Shown piece by piece: positions 51,203-62,537 of a stretch of DNA of 64,000 nt. This DNA comes from Phycomyces nitens (lineage: Eukaryota; Mucoromycota; Mucoromycetes; Mucorales; Phycomycetaceae), in assembly GCA_022702545.1 (NCBI GenBank), contig JAHRBC010000006.1, forward strand, positions 3,499,501 to 3,563,500, read 5' to 3'. Below the pieces are notes generated by a model. It was not told the origin of the DNA. It made no database searches and saw only the letters and a program-made list of their open reading frames with translations. A program made the position numbers and the translations under genes. The first letter of the stretch is position 1, and each line of letters opens with the position of its first letter.

Positions 51203-52046
51203 ATGAGCAGTGGATCTGATAGTGACTATGCAAAGTACTGGATAGACTGGTTCTTGGGGACAAAGGGTAATGAATACTTTTGCGAGGTGGATGAAGAGTA
51301 CATTCTTGACCGGTTCAATTTGACCGGCCTCAACGTCGAAGTACAGCATTACTACCTTGAAGCACTTGACATGATCACCGACAATCTTGGTAAGCATAGA
51401 CTTTCAATCAAAAATTTATAGTAATTTAATGAAAATAATATATAGACGAAGATAGTCTGGATGAAAAGGTTCGGGAGCAGATTGAAAAGGCTGCCCGTCA
51501 TCTGTATGGTCTCATCCATGCACGCTTTGTCATTACCACCCGAGGCCTTGCCAAGATGGTATGATTGGGGATTGACACTTGTTGGCTTGATAATAACACT
51601 ATGCTTAGTTGGATAAATACAAGAAGGCTGAATTCGGTCGATGCCCTCGCGTCCTCTGCAACCTCCAATCCCTATTACCAGTCGGTATGTCTGATGTGCC
51701 AATGACCAAGACCGTCAAGCTCTACTGCCCTCGCTGTGAAGACATTTACAACCCAAAGTCATCTCGCCATGCTTCGATTGATGGAGCTTACTTTGGAACC
51801 AGCATGCCACACATGCTCTTCCAAGTCCATCCTACATATCTGCCTGCCAAGAGCCATGAACGTTATATTCCCCGTATTTTTGGCTTCAAGGTCCATGAAA
51901 TTGCAGAGCAGCACAGATGGCAAGACCAGGCCCGTCTTCGTTTTGAAGAGAAGCAACGAGAAGAAGGAAAACAACAAAGAGAAGCCCGTGCTTTGGGAGC
52001 TGGCGTGTTCTCCAAACCAACATTAGAAGGAGGCAACAAAGAATAG
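51203..52046 (+). CDS. CKB1: Casein kinase II regulatory (beta) subunit
   Basis: The CK2 beta dimer holds two catalytic alpha subunits and directs substrate choice. Three exons (51203-51389, 51446-51558, 51609-52046) give 245 residues. The start at [13 protein letters not shown] gives an acidic, phosphorylatable N-terminus like other CK2 betas; the extended frame upstream has no ATG. Family motifs: [48 protein letters not shown], the dimer zinc ligands in RCPRVLC (112, 117) and YCPRC (140, 143), YNPKSSRH...[15 protein letters not shown] Gln/Glu/Lys-rich tail ends the protein. Which yeast paralogue (CKB1 or CKB2) it corresponds to is not resolvable here. Confidence 0.96.
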
Positions 52047-53374
52047 AGATCCTAATCCGTATCTCAAAGTAAATCACATACTCACCCACAACTCCCCCCT
52101 CCCTAGTCCTCAAAGTTGCTTTTTTTTTATTATAAAAAAAACAGACATATATATTCACAGATACAAGAAAGAAAAGGGAAGAAAAGAAGAAGAAAAAGAC
52201 ACTATTTATTTATGGGTGTGTGGGTGTGTGTGTGTGCTTGTCAAATCTATGAATAAAGCAATTAGTAATTACATGTTTGAATTACAAATGTCGTAATTCT
52301 AAAGGGAATGTAATTTACAATTTATATTTTCCAGTTTGTCGGATGTTAAATCCCATGTAAACTATTGATCTTTATTGGCTCGCTCGAATTTATTTCAACA
52401 GGGGATGGCTAGAGTGTTTCCAAAAATCAGGACATCTAACGGTAAATCCTGATGACTAAAAACTATCTATATATGCGAGAGGTGAGCCAAAGACAATTTG
52501 TTGATCTGGTGGAGTATGGCTATTTACCAAAGGAAGCCTGGAACGAACAAAGGGGTTCCTCATTCTATTTGCCGACTTGGTCTTTGGGATTGACTGTGTC
52601 TTTTCTGCTTGAGCAATCGAGGGGTCAAAAGGCTACCAATAACCCTTTCGATCCAGTCTTCTTTTTTAAAATTGAGTCGCTGAATAAGCTCATTGTACAA
52701 ATTCTTTAAAAGCAATGACAAAAATATGAGGCTGGTACGGTTTGGTATCCATTCTGTGTTTGGACTACAAGAATCCATGAGATCGAACTTTATAAAATGA
52801 ATCAAGGTACACAATTTTTCTAGTTTTTTTTTTTTCGTTTGTTTTGTTCTAACAGAAAATGCTTGAAAAACCGGCTCATGTCCATTTATTTTCTGTTATT
52901 CTTAATGCAGTGCCCACAAAACTGTTGAAAGAGTCAATTGTCATTTTCTGAACCTGCAATCCACCTGTCATATCTTGAAACTTCCGAGCTATCGTAGAAA
53001 ACAAACTATGAAAAAATACGCTCGAGTTATCTAGTGTTTATAGCCGGGTTACTAGCTAGCAATAAACGTTGTTCCACTTGGAGGCGTGGTAACGAGGGAC
53101 AATAAACTACTGTTAGTATGTGTTAGACAATAGAGTTGTACTCGGTAAGGTTTTGGAATGCGTCAAGTAATATTGATGAACAAGGCGTATGCGGATGAGA
53201 ATCAGTTGTTAAAATATATAAAGTGTTTCTAACGAGGTAAAAAGAGATTCTTTATTCATCTTCACAAAACTTCCTCTCTACTTCGTCTGGCCATTCTTTA
53301 TCAAGGCGGCGGCCATCAACCACCGTGCACACCGTCTCAATAATGTGTATCTTTTTATGGAATTGAAACAGGTA
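52047..53374. other. Intergenic with an LTR-like repeat
   Basis: Contains (TG)n near 52215-52240, an 85-codon ATG frame at 52452-52709 without recognisable features, and copy B of the LTR-like repeat (53232-53343). Confidence 0.5.
53232..53343 (+). repeat. Dispersed LTR-like repeat, copy B
   Basis: Same order of blocks as 1234-1362 (aacgaggtaaaaa, ctttattcatcttcac, ggcggccatcaaccacc, ccgtctcaat). Preceded by atatataaagtg at about 53214, suggesting a TATA box some 20 bases upstream of the block. Confidence 0.5.
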
Positions 53375-54719
53375 ATTTATGTTTGCTTTATAATACATTA
53401 CCAAAAAAGGACTTTTTCTGTTACAAGGACCATCTTAAATTGGGATTCCGACACATTGTTCCAATTTCACCAAATATTCACATTATAAAGACTCTGTACG
53501 TTGTTACATGAAGTACCTTGTTTAGTTTCTATCAAATTACCTATATTCTTAATTCTCGTATATCTTATTTTCCCTCCCTTTTCCCCATCCCAGAACAATT
53601 CCCATATTCTTTTAACTTAACCACCAATCTGTATTTTGGTATGTATTCCATCACCTTTTACACTTATCCTAATTATGATTTAGGTGGTTTTTATTTCAAG
53701 TTTAATAAAGTTATCTGTTCCCGTAACAACATCACTATACAAACGGAAATATGACAAATGGCGAGTTGTTTGTGTATAGAATATTGTCAAATATATGTAA
53801 AAAGAGTTTCCGAAAGAAAAAAAAATGCAGATAACTACAATAAATGGAGCATTTTGGTTCAAGACACTTGTATTCTTAGTTATATGTAATTTAGAATGAT
53901 AAAAATAAAAAGGTATAAAGTAAATATACCTTTAATATTATAGACAGTTTTCTCTACTTTAGATTAGTTTTTGTTTGATCCAGAGAGAGAGATTTAACTA
54001 TTGAGTCCAAGGAGTTCTTACTGTGGCTCTTTATTTTGCGCAAAGTATCAAAAGTGGATCATCTGGAATCAGCTCATTACTGATGATATGTGCTTATGCT
54101 TCTTTGTACTGGTCTCTTTTGCAGACAGATGAAAAAGAGTATTGAATATTCTTTAAAGATTGTCAACTGGTGTTATCAGTTCTAAAGGACTGGATTCCTT
54201 GAAACGCATCATCTTAAGGCTGTTTCCAGTACTAGTGCTTGTTATTTTCTTTTATAGACATTGGTAGAAAGTATGCACCAAGTGAAGATGAGAGCAAGAC
54301 ACGCTAATCTTGCAGAACTTTTATTTTACAACCTATTAACAATACCATATGAATGAGACTTTAGTAGTTTAGCAAATTTTGCATTTTATTGTCAAGATGA
54401 GTACCCAAAAAAAGAGGCGGTTTTGCATTAGTTTCAAAAAACAAAAAACCTTTTAAAATTAGATTTTTTTTCAATTTTGCTGCGTAGTAATAATAACACA
54501 ACAAACATAAATCACTCTCTCATATAACATTTGGCAAAAATGTATTATTATTATTAAAAAAGCTCAAGGGATTTTTAATGAGAGAGTCAAAGAAGTTATT
54601 TTATTTTTTGATCTGGGGGATATTGAGTTGACTCTTTATCGATGGGGCGAGCTTCGATAGCCTTGAGGATGGCCTTTCTGGTCTCGAGATTTTTGCGCCG
54701 AGCCCGTATTGCGGCTGGT
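53375..54719 (+). repeat. Inverted repeat 2, left arm (1345 bases, including a 275-base insertion)
   Basis: Reverse complement of 56904-57981 once the arm-specific block 53456-53730 is set aside. Substitutions and small indels are scattered along it (for example in 54596-54719), so this pair is older than palindrome 1. The inner end breaks off at ggctggt|atgcag. Confidence 0.92.
53456..53730. mobile_element. Insertion-like block present in one arm only
   Basis: The right arm runs continuously through gacacatcactatac, while the left arm has about 275 extra bases between gacaca and tcactatac. The block begins ttgtt and ends aacaa, a five-base inverted terminus, with ca possibly repeated at both edges. 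A MITE-like insertion is the simplest reading; deletion from the right arm is the alternative. Confidence 0.45.
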
Positions 54720-54805
54720 ATGCAGTGGGCTAGGGCGGCGCCTGGCTTGACTGGGGGTTTGGACTTTTGCTTCTGCTTCTGCCTCTGATTCTTGGGTTTT
54801 GACAT
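54596..54805 (-). CDS. Candidate small basic protein across the inner edge of inverted repeat 2
   Basis: Read from ATG at about 54805 the frame gives a very basic N-terminus (MSKPKNQRQKQKQKSKPP), then a helical segment (AIRARRKNLETRKAILKAIE) and a short hydrophilic end, about 69 residues. The helical segment lies in the arm and recurs, with several replacements, in the right arm (56904-57020). The basic start lies in the spacer and is not duplicated. No family recognised; could be part of the mobile element that made the repeat, or chance. Confidence 0.35.
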   Translation of the reverse strand: MSKPKNQRQKQKQKSKPPVKPGAALAHCIPAAIRARRKNLETRKAILKAIEARPIDKESTQYPPDQKIK

Positions 54806-55839
54806 TTTATAAAAGCTTGATTTGAGAAATGTCAACAAATGGATGTTTTTTTTTTTTTTGAAAAAGGCTTAAATAATGTAGAAACGCTTGAATACATCAC
54901 AGCTTGGCGTTTGGCGTATAATAGATACATCAGAAAGTGGGACACATACGCATTGATCAATTGTTACCAAATTACATTCTTGGGACAATGTGTAGTCCGG
55001 TGGACTAGAACGCATTGTAAGCGCTCTCCGCCACATCTCTATCAGTCGGCAAAAAAGGAGATCACAATTTAATAAAAACCTTTTCCGACTATCATCTGAT
55101 TAAGACAGACTGCCTAACCGTAAAGATTGATTGATTGTTTTTCTTTGGATTATTTCCAAAATGCTCTAATAAACAATACAAGAAGAAGAAAAACTTTGAT
55201 TACGGCCCTCTTTTTCAGCCGATACTTGTCCTTGGAACGGCTCAAAGGCCATATATAGTCTCCGATTTGAGCTTGAGTCTGATCCCAAAGACTTTACTCA
55301 ACAACATATCCTACAATATCTTTAATATTCTGGGTCCCAATAATCTTGTGGGAATAAATAGTTTTCTAAAGGCTAATAAAAGTAACCGCATAACATAACT
55401 GGTTGATTGATGAAAACAAATATTTAAGTTTATTACAACATCTTTAGCCTTTTGATAATTATTGACATGCATCTAGTGTTTACTACAAATCTGACGATAT
55501 ATTGTCTTATAAATAAATAAATAATCCTTTACAAGATTGATCTCTTATAGGCGACCAGAACATATAATTAATTGACCTGCTACTTAGTAATAATAATAAT
55601 AACCTTATGCAAAGTCACGGAATTGTCAATATAAATATTGTTTGAAACGCGGATCTAGAGAAATAGAGAGATTTACATCGATCGTATGTAAGGTTCTAGG
55701 TTGTATTTTTTGACACAGCTGCACCACGACAACTTCATGGATGAATCATGAGCTCCTAAGCATGCATCTGACGAAACAAGTTAGTATATTTAGAGTCTGA
55801 AACCCAGGACTATGAGTAGTATTATAGACCATTCAATTG

Positions 55840-56130
55840 GCATACTTGGAGCCATCATGATCTGGGGATGTGTATAAGCAAGAAGTACAGGCCCTTTAAA
55901 GACAATCAGCACATTTACCCATATGTTATATGGTAAAGAAAACAATGGATAATTTATTTCTCAAGATAATAGACTGCCAACTAGTAAAATAGAAAAAAAG
56001 ACTCGGGTTAATAATGGTGTGGCCCGTCAGACAGCCCAAGTCTTGGCCACATCAAAAGCATTAGATTATATCTTGGTTGCATTGCAAGGGCGAGAATACC
56101 AGCTCCAAATAAAAATAGGTTTTGGAGCTG
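55840..56130 (+). pseudogene. Tc1/mariner-like transposase relic
   Basis: A frame with stops reads GAIMIWGCV, then STGPLK, then QDNRLPTSKI, in the order and spacing of the Tc1 core (MVWGCF, GTGPL, QQDNDPKHTSK). The second catalytic Asp would be in QDN. It is a different lineage from the relic at 1-929 and is heavily decayed. Confidence 0.45.
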
Positions 56131-56671
56131 GATATTGCAATTCACAATGAGCAACGTATATCAAAAGTAGAGGTATAGGTGTATATGTCACATCTCATAT
56201 CTTAAAAGGTTTTTTTTGGTGGAATATAGACAATATTTATTGATGCTATGGATCTACTTGCTTAACTACAAGATTGGCACCAACCAATAATAAAGATGTT
56301 TTTGGTTTTTCTATCTAATGTTGCATTATCCAGTCTTTGATCACCATTATTGAAAGCGAAATGACAATTCCTGGTGAATAAATGTTATGGACACATATCC
56401 CAAAATGAATTGCAACACGCAGTAGCCCACTTGGATTATTAGTCATGATTAATGAAAAATAGTTTCAAATGGTTTTTAGAAGCATTTTAACCAATATCTA
56501 GCATGGCATGTAATAAATAATTAAAAGGTCTTGCCCTATAAACAAAAGCTATAACAAATATCCAAAATTACCTTTTAATGTGTCCTGTTTACAAGTCGTC
56601 TTTTCCAGTTGAATCCTACATGGGGTTGAATTGGAGATGATTAGATGACCTTTTTATAACAACAAACCCAA

Positions 56672-56903
56672 TCAGCGATCTTGGGGGACACGAATCCATT
56701 TGGTAAGGAGCCGGGGGAACTGCAGGCTGGACGATTTGTTGTGCTTATTTTTCTGCTTTCCGGCTTGTACATCTTTGAGGCGATATTTCTCATTTTTCAA
56801 ATTCTCTCGCCAATATACCTCTCCTCCATAGGAAGTAAGACATGCAGCGATCTTACGGGCACGACGTTTATGCTCTACCAAACTCTTCGAAAGCGACTTG
56901 CCA
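56672..56903 (-). other. Open frame adjoining the right arm of inverted repeat 2
   Basis: An 80-codon minus-strand frame (56672-56914) with basic composition (SLVEHKRRARKIAACLTSYG) abuts and slightly enters the right arm. It has no recognised domain. It may be a relic of an element carrying the arms. Confidence 0.25.
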
Positions 56904-57981
56904 ACCAGCCGCAATACGGGCTCGGCGCAAAATTCTCGAGACCATAAAAGCCATCCTCAAGGCTATCGAAACCCGTCCCATCGGTAAGGAGTCAACTCAA
57001 TATCCACCAGATCAAAAAAAAATAACTTCTTTAACTCTCTCATTAGAAATCCCTTGAGCTTTTTTAATAATAATAATAATAATAACGCATTTTTGCCAAA
57101 TGTTATACAAAAGAGAGTGATTTATGTTTGTTGTGTTATTATTACTACGCAGCAAAATTGAAAAAAAATCTAATTTTAAAAGGTTTTTTGTTTTTTGAAA
57201 CTAATGCAAAACCGCCTCTTTTTTTGGGTACTCATCTTGACAATAAAATGCAAAATTTGCTAAACTACTAAAGTCTCATTCATATGGTATTGTTAATAGG
57301 TTGTAAAATAAAAGTTCTGCAAGATTAGCGTGTCTTGCTCTCATCTTCACTTGGTGCATACTTTCTACCACTGTCTATAAAAGAAAATAACAAGCACTAG
57401 TACTGGAAACAGCCTTAAGATGATGCGTTTCAAGGAATCCAGTCCTTTGGAACTGATAACACCAGTTGACAATCTTTAAAGAATATCCAATAGTTTTATT
57501 CATCTGTCTGCAAAAGAGACCAGTACAAAGAAGCATAAGCACATATCATCAGTAATGAGCTGATTCCAGATGATCCACTTTTGATACTTTGCGCAAAATA
57601 AAGAGCCACAGTAAGAACTCCTTGGACTCAATAGTTAAATCTCTCTCTCTGGATCAAACAAAAACTAATCTAAAGTAGAGAAAACTGTCTATAATATTAA
57701 AGGTATATTTACTTTATACCTTTTTATTTTTATCATTCTAAATTACATATAACTAAGAATACAAGTGTCTTGAACCAAAATGCTCCATTTATTGTAGTTA
57801 TCTGCATTTTTTTTTCTTTCGGAAACTCTTTTTACATATATTTGACAATATTCTATACACAAACAACTCGCCATTTGTCATATTTCCGTTTGTATAGTGA
57901 TGTGTCGGAATCCCAATTTAAGATGGTCCTTGTAACAGAAAAAGTCCTTTTTTGGTAATGTATTATAAAGCAAACATAAAT
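56904..57981 (-). repeat. Inverted repeat 2, right arm (1078 bases)
   Basis: Reverse complement of 53375-54719 without the 275-base block. Outer end at cataaat|cactc. Its codons for AIRARRKILETIKAILKAIE differ from the left arm at several amino-acid positions, with no sign of protein-level constraint. Confidence 0.92.
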
Positions 57982-58254
57982 CACTCTAAGATTATTAAAA
58001 AATTGCCCTGGTTTTGCATTGGTTTTGTATCGATTAGCTCTCGATAAGCTTTGAAACCGCTGTTAACGGGTAGTTAATGATGTATGGTATGGTTGAGAAT
58101 TCTGTGGTGTACACTGTATTATTGATAAACAATATTTGAGTGGAAAGAAGACTGACTTTTATTGATGAGTTTGGTGGTAGTATTTGAAGAGCTAATTACT
58201 TATGAGCCACGTCGTCCTCTCCAAATCAGGTGATCGGGACGACGCCCTCATCAC

Positions 58255-58375
58255 AGTTTCCAAAAAAAAAGACCTTCTAAAATTAGAACTTTTTTTCAAT
58301 TTTACTGGCTAATAAAAATAACGCAGCAAACCTAAATCACCCTCTATTATGCCATTATTATTATTATTGAAAGTG
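58255..58375 (+). repeat. Third partial copy of the inverted-repeat-2 arm
   Basis: The run cttctaaaattagaactttt, tttcaatttt, ctaataaaaataacgcagcaaacc and aaatcaccctct, then a (TTA)n tract, parallels 54430-54560 in the same orientation with many substitutions. It shows that the arm sequence belongs to a dispersed repeat family. Confidence 0.7.
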
Positions 58376-58569
58376 TCATATCTGCTTTGAGTGTCAGGTA
58401 CCAATCTACACAAGGAATATAACAGGACAATAGACAGAGAGTTACAGAGAGATCTCTTTATTAAAGAATGTGGAATACACACCACAGTTGAGTGAAATAC
58501 AGACTCCATCGACCTCTCATCATTAATCTGAAGGTATACATATAAAGTACATGATTGTGATAGTTTACT

Positions 58570-58884
58570 TCAAGGAAAATAACCTCTGTCTTTATTAGAA
58601 TGGCATTTGGGATATTGACAAGGTAGATTATGTGTAACTGGGAGAAGAGAGTACTTACAGGAGATGGTGATATTATGAGATATTTCTAAAACTGGATTAC
58701 TGACAATCACATCGATGTTACACAAATCATTCTCACTGTTCTGGCCAAAAGAAAATGCTAGAGTATGACTACTTGGCTTTGTCCGGCCTACAATCCGCTG
58801 GTCTTCCCTACCAGCTGGATCCTTGTCCCCAAAGATCGCTGATGTTTTTATAGTAAAAAGCAAAAAAACGTGGATGATGAGCAT
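58570..58884 (-). CDS. Hypothetical small secreted protein, 104 aa
   Basis: An ATG-started frame with a plausible signal peptide (MLIIHVFLLFTIKTSA), then a hydrophilic body with several Cys and two potential N-glycosylation sites. A gtaagt sequence within codons for ISCKYS could be a donor, so the 3' end is uncertain. It lies about 330 bases upstream of AMPK beta and is divergent from it. No homologue recognised. Confidence 0.35.
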   Translation of the reverse strand: MLIIHVFLLFTIKTSAIFGDKDPAGREDQRIVGRTKPSSHTLAFSFGQNSENDLCNIDVIVSNPVLEISHNITISCKYSLLPVTHNLPCQYPKCHSNKDRGYFP

Positions 58885-59216
58885 AGAGAAGTATATTTTA
58901 TTTTATTTTATTTTTATTTGGCGGGAGTCAAATTTATGCCATTAACCCAATCCTATGGGACTGTAGTGATCTTTTTAACAACATGGCTTTCAACTAGACA
59001 CAATTGCCTTTTCAGCTACCAATTGACCCACTCTAGCACTTTATATCAATTACTCTTCTTTTATTTTATTTTATGAGCCAAGTGCTTTTCTGTTGCATGC
59101 GTCACCAAAGCGTGTCACCTTCCAGATTGAGTAGAAATTCTGTCTGCCCCGGAAACCATTCTTTTATTTTTATTTTCCTATTCCACAGCTATCTTGGCTT
59201 TTTTCTGGTTTGAAGA

Positions 59217-60649
59217 ATGGGAAACTCGGCATCTACCGAGCAAACGCAGACGGCCACACACGGCTTCAAGAGAGACAGTATGAACAATCCTATAGACAAC
59301 CCATCCAAAGAGCCTTACAGTGAAGATTCCTTCCCTGCCACAACTGTCGACTCGCATAAATCAGCCGAGTCCCTGCCGTTTCAAATGTCGATTACCGAAC
59401 CTCTTGATGATGATTCGTTTGACAATCGGCCATCCTCTCCAAAGCCCATCATTTCTGATAGCCAGAGTCCCTCCCTTCCTTCTTCGCCACCCCATACTCG
59501 CCACCAACCCCAAATGCCAAAAGCCGTGCCTGTTGCCACTGGTAAATCAGGCTGGGTGTCTAGCACTGGCAGCACAAGTCCCTGGGTTGGGTCGCTTTCT
59601 TCGTCTGCATCTTCCAATCGTCGTGACTCTATTCATGGACCATACTACCGTGCACGTGGTATGAGCATTAACCGTGATTCTGAAGCAGACGAAGACTCTC
59701 CTGCTCCACCACAACCGATACTGCCAAAGATGATCGGACAGCACAGAGCCAGCGAGCCTGATAACCAAGGTAATCTAGACAGATTAGACTAGACTAGACT
59801 AGACTAGATGACTAAGCCTAGACTCAAATGTGTCGTCTGATTGATTCCAGGCGTAACTACCCTTCTCACTTGGACACAGGGAGGAAACAATGTATATGTG
59901 ACAGGCACATTCAATGGGTGGAAACACAAGATAAAATTGGTGAAGAGGTAGGACGGATAAGGGCAAAACAATGACAATTGAAGAGTGGGGCAGGAATACT
60001 AAGTGTGCTTTATTATTGAATTAGTACTCATGACTTTAACACTGTCCTGGAATTACCACCAGGAACACATCGATTAAAGTTTATAGTAGATGACGAATGG
60101 AAATGTTCAAATGACTTGGAAACAGCAACTGATCCAGATGGCAATCTGGTCAATTACATTCAGGTGATTGATGAGGACGATGATTCTGCGGATGAATTCA
60201 ACACTCCCAGCCAGCGCCTGGATCGGTCGGGTGCTTCAACGCCTGAAGAGGAATACACTTCCAAGGTTCCCTCTGACCTCCTGGCACTTGCTACAGCCAT
60301 GGCTTCAGCAGAAGACGATAATAATAACCGATCGGCAGCCCTGGAATGGGAACGGAAGCAACCTCAGCCTCCAAACCTGCCTCCTCACCTTGAAAAAGTC
60401 CTGTTGAATTCGCAGGCTGTGAGTGAAGAAGACAACTCGGTTCTGATGGAGCCAAATCATGTGACCCTTAACCACCTGTACGCCTGCTCCATCAAAGATC
60501 AGGTCATGGCCCTGTCTACTACGACACGGTATCGTAAAAAGGTAAGAAGCAAGACAAAAGTGTATGTTTATAAAGATATCTCTGTTTATGTTGCGCTTGC
60601 CTAGTATGTGACAACCATGTATTATCGACCAGTATTTCCAAAGAATTAA
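59217..60649 (+). CDS. AMP-activated protein kinase (SNF1) beta subunit
   Basis: Beta subunits scaffold the SNF1/AMPK heterotrimer and target it to glycogen and membranes. Four exons (59217-59769, 59851-59947, 60025-60541, 60605-60649) give 403 residues. MGNSAST is an N-myristoylation signal. About 8-180 is disordered and Ser/Pro-rich. The CBM48 glycogen-binding domain (about 185-265) keeps its key residues: Trp in TFNGWKHK, Lys in HRLKFIVDD and Trp in DEWKC; the ADaM-site Ser before THDF is also kept. The C-terminal ASC domain shows LPPHLEKVLLN, EPNHVTLNHLYACSIKDQVM and TTRYRKKYVTTMYYRPVF. The last exon encodes only 14 residues. One beta gene here; other paralogues in the genome are not excluded. 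Confidence 0.96.
59780..59808 (+). repeat. Pentanucleotide (TAGAC)n tract in AMPK beta intron 1
   Basis: About five tandem tagac units lie a few bases after the intron 1 donor. Confidence 0.8.
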
Positions 60650-61038
60650 GATTCCAAGAATGAAAATATTAGAGTCGTAAAAAGGAATTTACCCCCCTCA
60701 ATTTGCCTGTAAGACAGACTTTTTAACATGTAGATATGAACATGCTATATATTTCAATGTAAAAAACAAAAAACAAAAAACAATAGCCCTTTTTTTTCCA
60801 CTTCCTTGGTCTAGATACCTTTGAGGTTGGAATCAATCATAAACTTGCTTACAATCATGTATTTTTATATATATATACACATATATACATGTATATATTT
60901 CTATTTATTTTTTATTTATTTATTTATTTGGTACATGTGTATTTTGAGGATATGCAAAGAGTGTGGGTGTGTGGGTGTGTATATGTAAAATATGTAAGAT
61001 GCTTATTATGATTAGTTTTGGGATTGATTGACGACAGT
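60650..61038. other. Intergenic between convergent genes
   Basis: Shared 3' region of AMPK beta (+) and the fucosyltransferase-like gene (minus). It contains (caaaaaa)n and (TTTA)n tracts that may serve as polyadenylation-region elements. Confidence 0.5.
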
Positions 61039-62537
61039 TTAAACAGTGGATGGAAGACCGAAATATTCAACAGAGTTTGAGAGTATGGCACCTTCGAGCA
61101 TGGCTTCCTTTCTGGCTTCCACAATCTGGGTAGTGAAGCTACTTGAGCGACCACAGACATGAGGAACACCTGCAAGGAACGAATCGGCTCTCATTGCCAG
61201 CAACTTGTCAACGATGCCCAAAAGCCCACTGTCTTGCTTGCCTACTTCATTGGGTACGCTAATGGACGTCCAATTGGCAGGAGGAGGCCCCATGTGTGAA
61301 TTCCTGGTCTCCTCTAGACTAGTGACTCTGACAGGAACATGGCTGTAGAGATAGGCCATGGCTTTGTGATGATGGGTAGTAAGCATCTTGAGGGTAAAAG
61401 TAGCCGAGGCAGATCGCATCTGAGTAGGGTCTGTGATGTTCTTGCTGATTGCAGAGTAAATGGCCTGCTCACTGAATGTGTGGGGATAGTCGGTCAAGAG
61501 GAATAGCTTGTGAGGCATTCCATCTTCTCCAATCTCGCTTGTCAGCTTGTCGACCAGAGTTTGGGCACACTCGACCAAATTCTCGGCGGGCTCGAGGGTT
61601 TCTGTGCGCCAATGAACTGCCCGATATGGACCGAGACTTGAGGCAATCTGGTCTGCAAAACCAGTTACACGCTCATTGTACGGAATAGGAAGGTTGGAGA
61701 GTGGGTGGTGTACAAATGGGTAGCTAAAAAATAAGAGACAATCGAGATAAATTTAGTTGATATTTATTATCAAAAGGAAAAGGATTGGTAAACAAAGGAC
61801 TTACCGACGGTCATAGAATAGACCGAGCACCTCAATGTCTTGGTCTTCAGTGAGGAATTCAAACACTTGTCGTTCGATATCAAGACGCAATTCGGGCTGT
61901 CTGTGCTCTTTCATCAGCAAGAGTCTGTCGGGAAGGTCTCGAGGGGCAAGGAGGGGGTCGAGACAGTTTTGTGGTGACATGTAAGGGTTTCCAGTGGTTG
62001 GGTCTACGCGAATGTGGATGTTTCTGTTGATGCCGGCATGGCCAAGGGCTTTACGCTCAGTGAGCCAGGCAGTAAAATCGGCCATTGTAATGGTATTGAA
62101 ATGGTCTTTGTTCTGCTTTCCCCAGCTGTTTGAGTAGTAGAAATCAAAGGGGTGGCGAAGACAGGCACCAAGACGAGAGTTTTTTACATTGGGCAAGACG
62201 ATTGTTCGGTTGACAAGACCACCCATAAAGGCAATCTGTTGAAGGTGAATCTGTGCCTTTGATTCTGCAGAAATGTCAGTAAACAATAATAGACACAAAC
62301 ACAAAGATGTATGTGCTTACCTTGTTCCATGATTTTGAGAGGCAGGATAAATCTACATGGGCCGCCGCAGTATTTCATATCTACTTGGTCGACTTGGTGT
62401 CTGATGTGGTGGTTCATGGTGTTTACGACAAATGTGACGGGAGGGGCTATGGACGGTTGCCACCAGAGGCTTGTTACGAGCATGCATACAAAGAATATCA
62501 TGGCAACCCATGTCTGTGTGCGTCGTAATGGAGACAT
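61039..62537 (-). CDS. GDP-fucose O-fucosyltransferase-like type II membrane protein
   Basis: Three exons (62321-62537, 61805-62264, 61039-61723; minus strand) give 453 residues. Residues 10-27 form a signal anchor (TWVAMIFFVCMLVTSLWW), the usual type II Golgi/ER layout. The lumenal part begins YCGGPCRFILPL, then SKAQIHLQQIAFMGGLVNRT with IVLPNVKNSRLG, reminiscent of the O-FucT first motif. RAVHWRTETLE is the likely HxRxE-type nucleotide-binding motif. The C-terminus FLAGVPHVCGRSSSFTTQIV fits the SSFS-like donor-site motif of the superfamily. Mucoromycota cell walls contain fucose, which supports a fucosyltransferase role; acceptor and true specificity are unknown. Confidence 0.78.

Larger units (their letters stand above)
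54720..56903. other. Inverted repeat 2, unique spacer (2184 bases)
   Basis: Holds several 77-88 codon frames without recognised domains and a Tc1-like transposase relic at about 55840-56130. Confidence 0.7.
57982..59216. other. Intergenic with repeat fragments
   Basis: Contains a third, diverged copy of part of the inverted-repeat-2 arm (58255-58375), other TATA/tttatt-type promoter-like repeats near 58150 and 58450, and a possible small secreted-protein frame (58570-58884). Confidence 0.5.
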
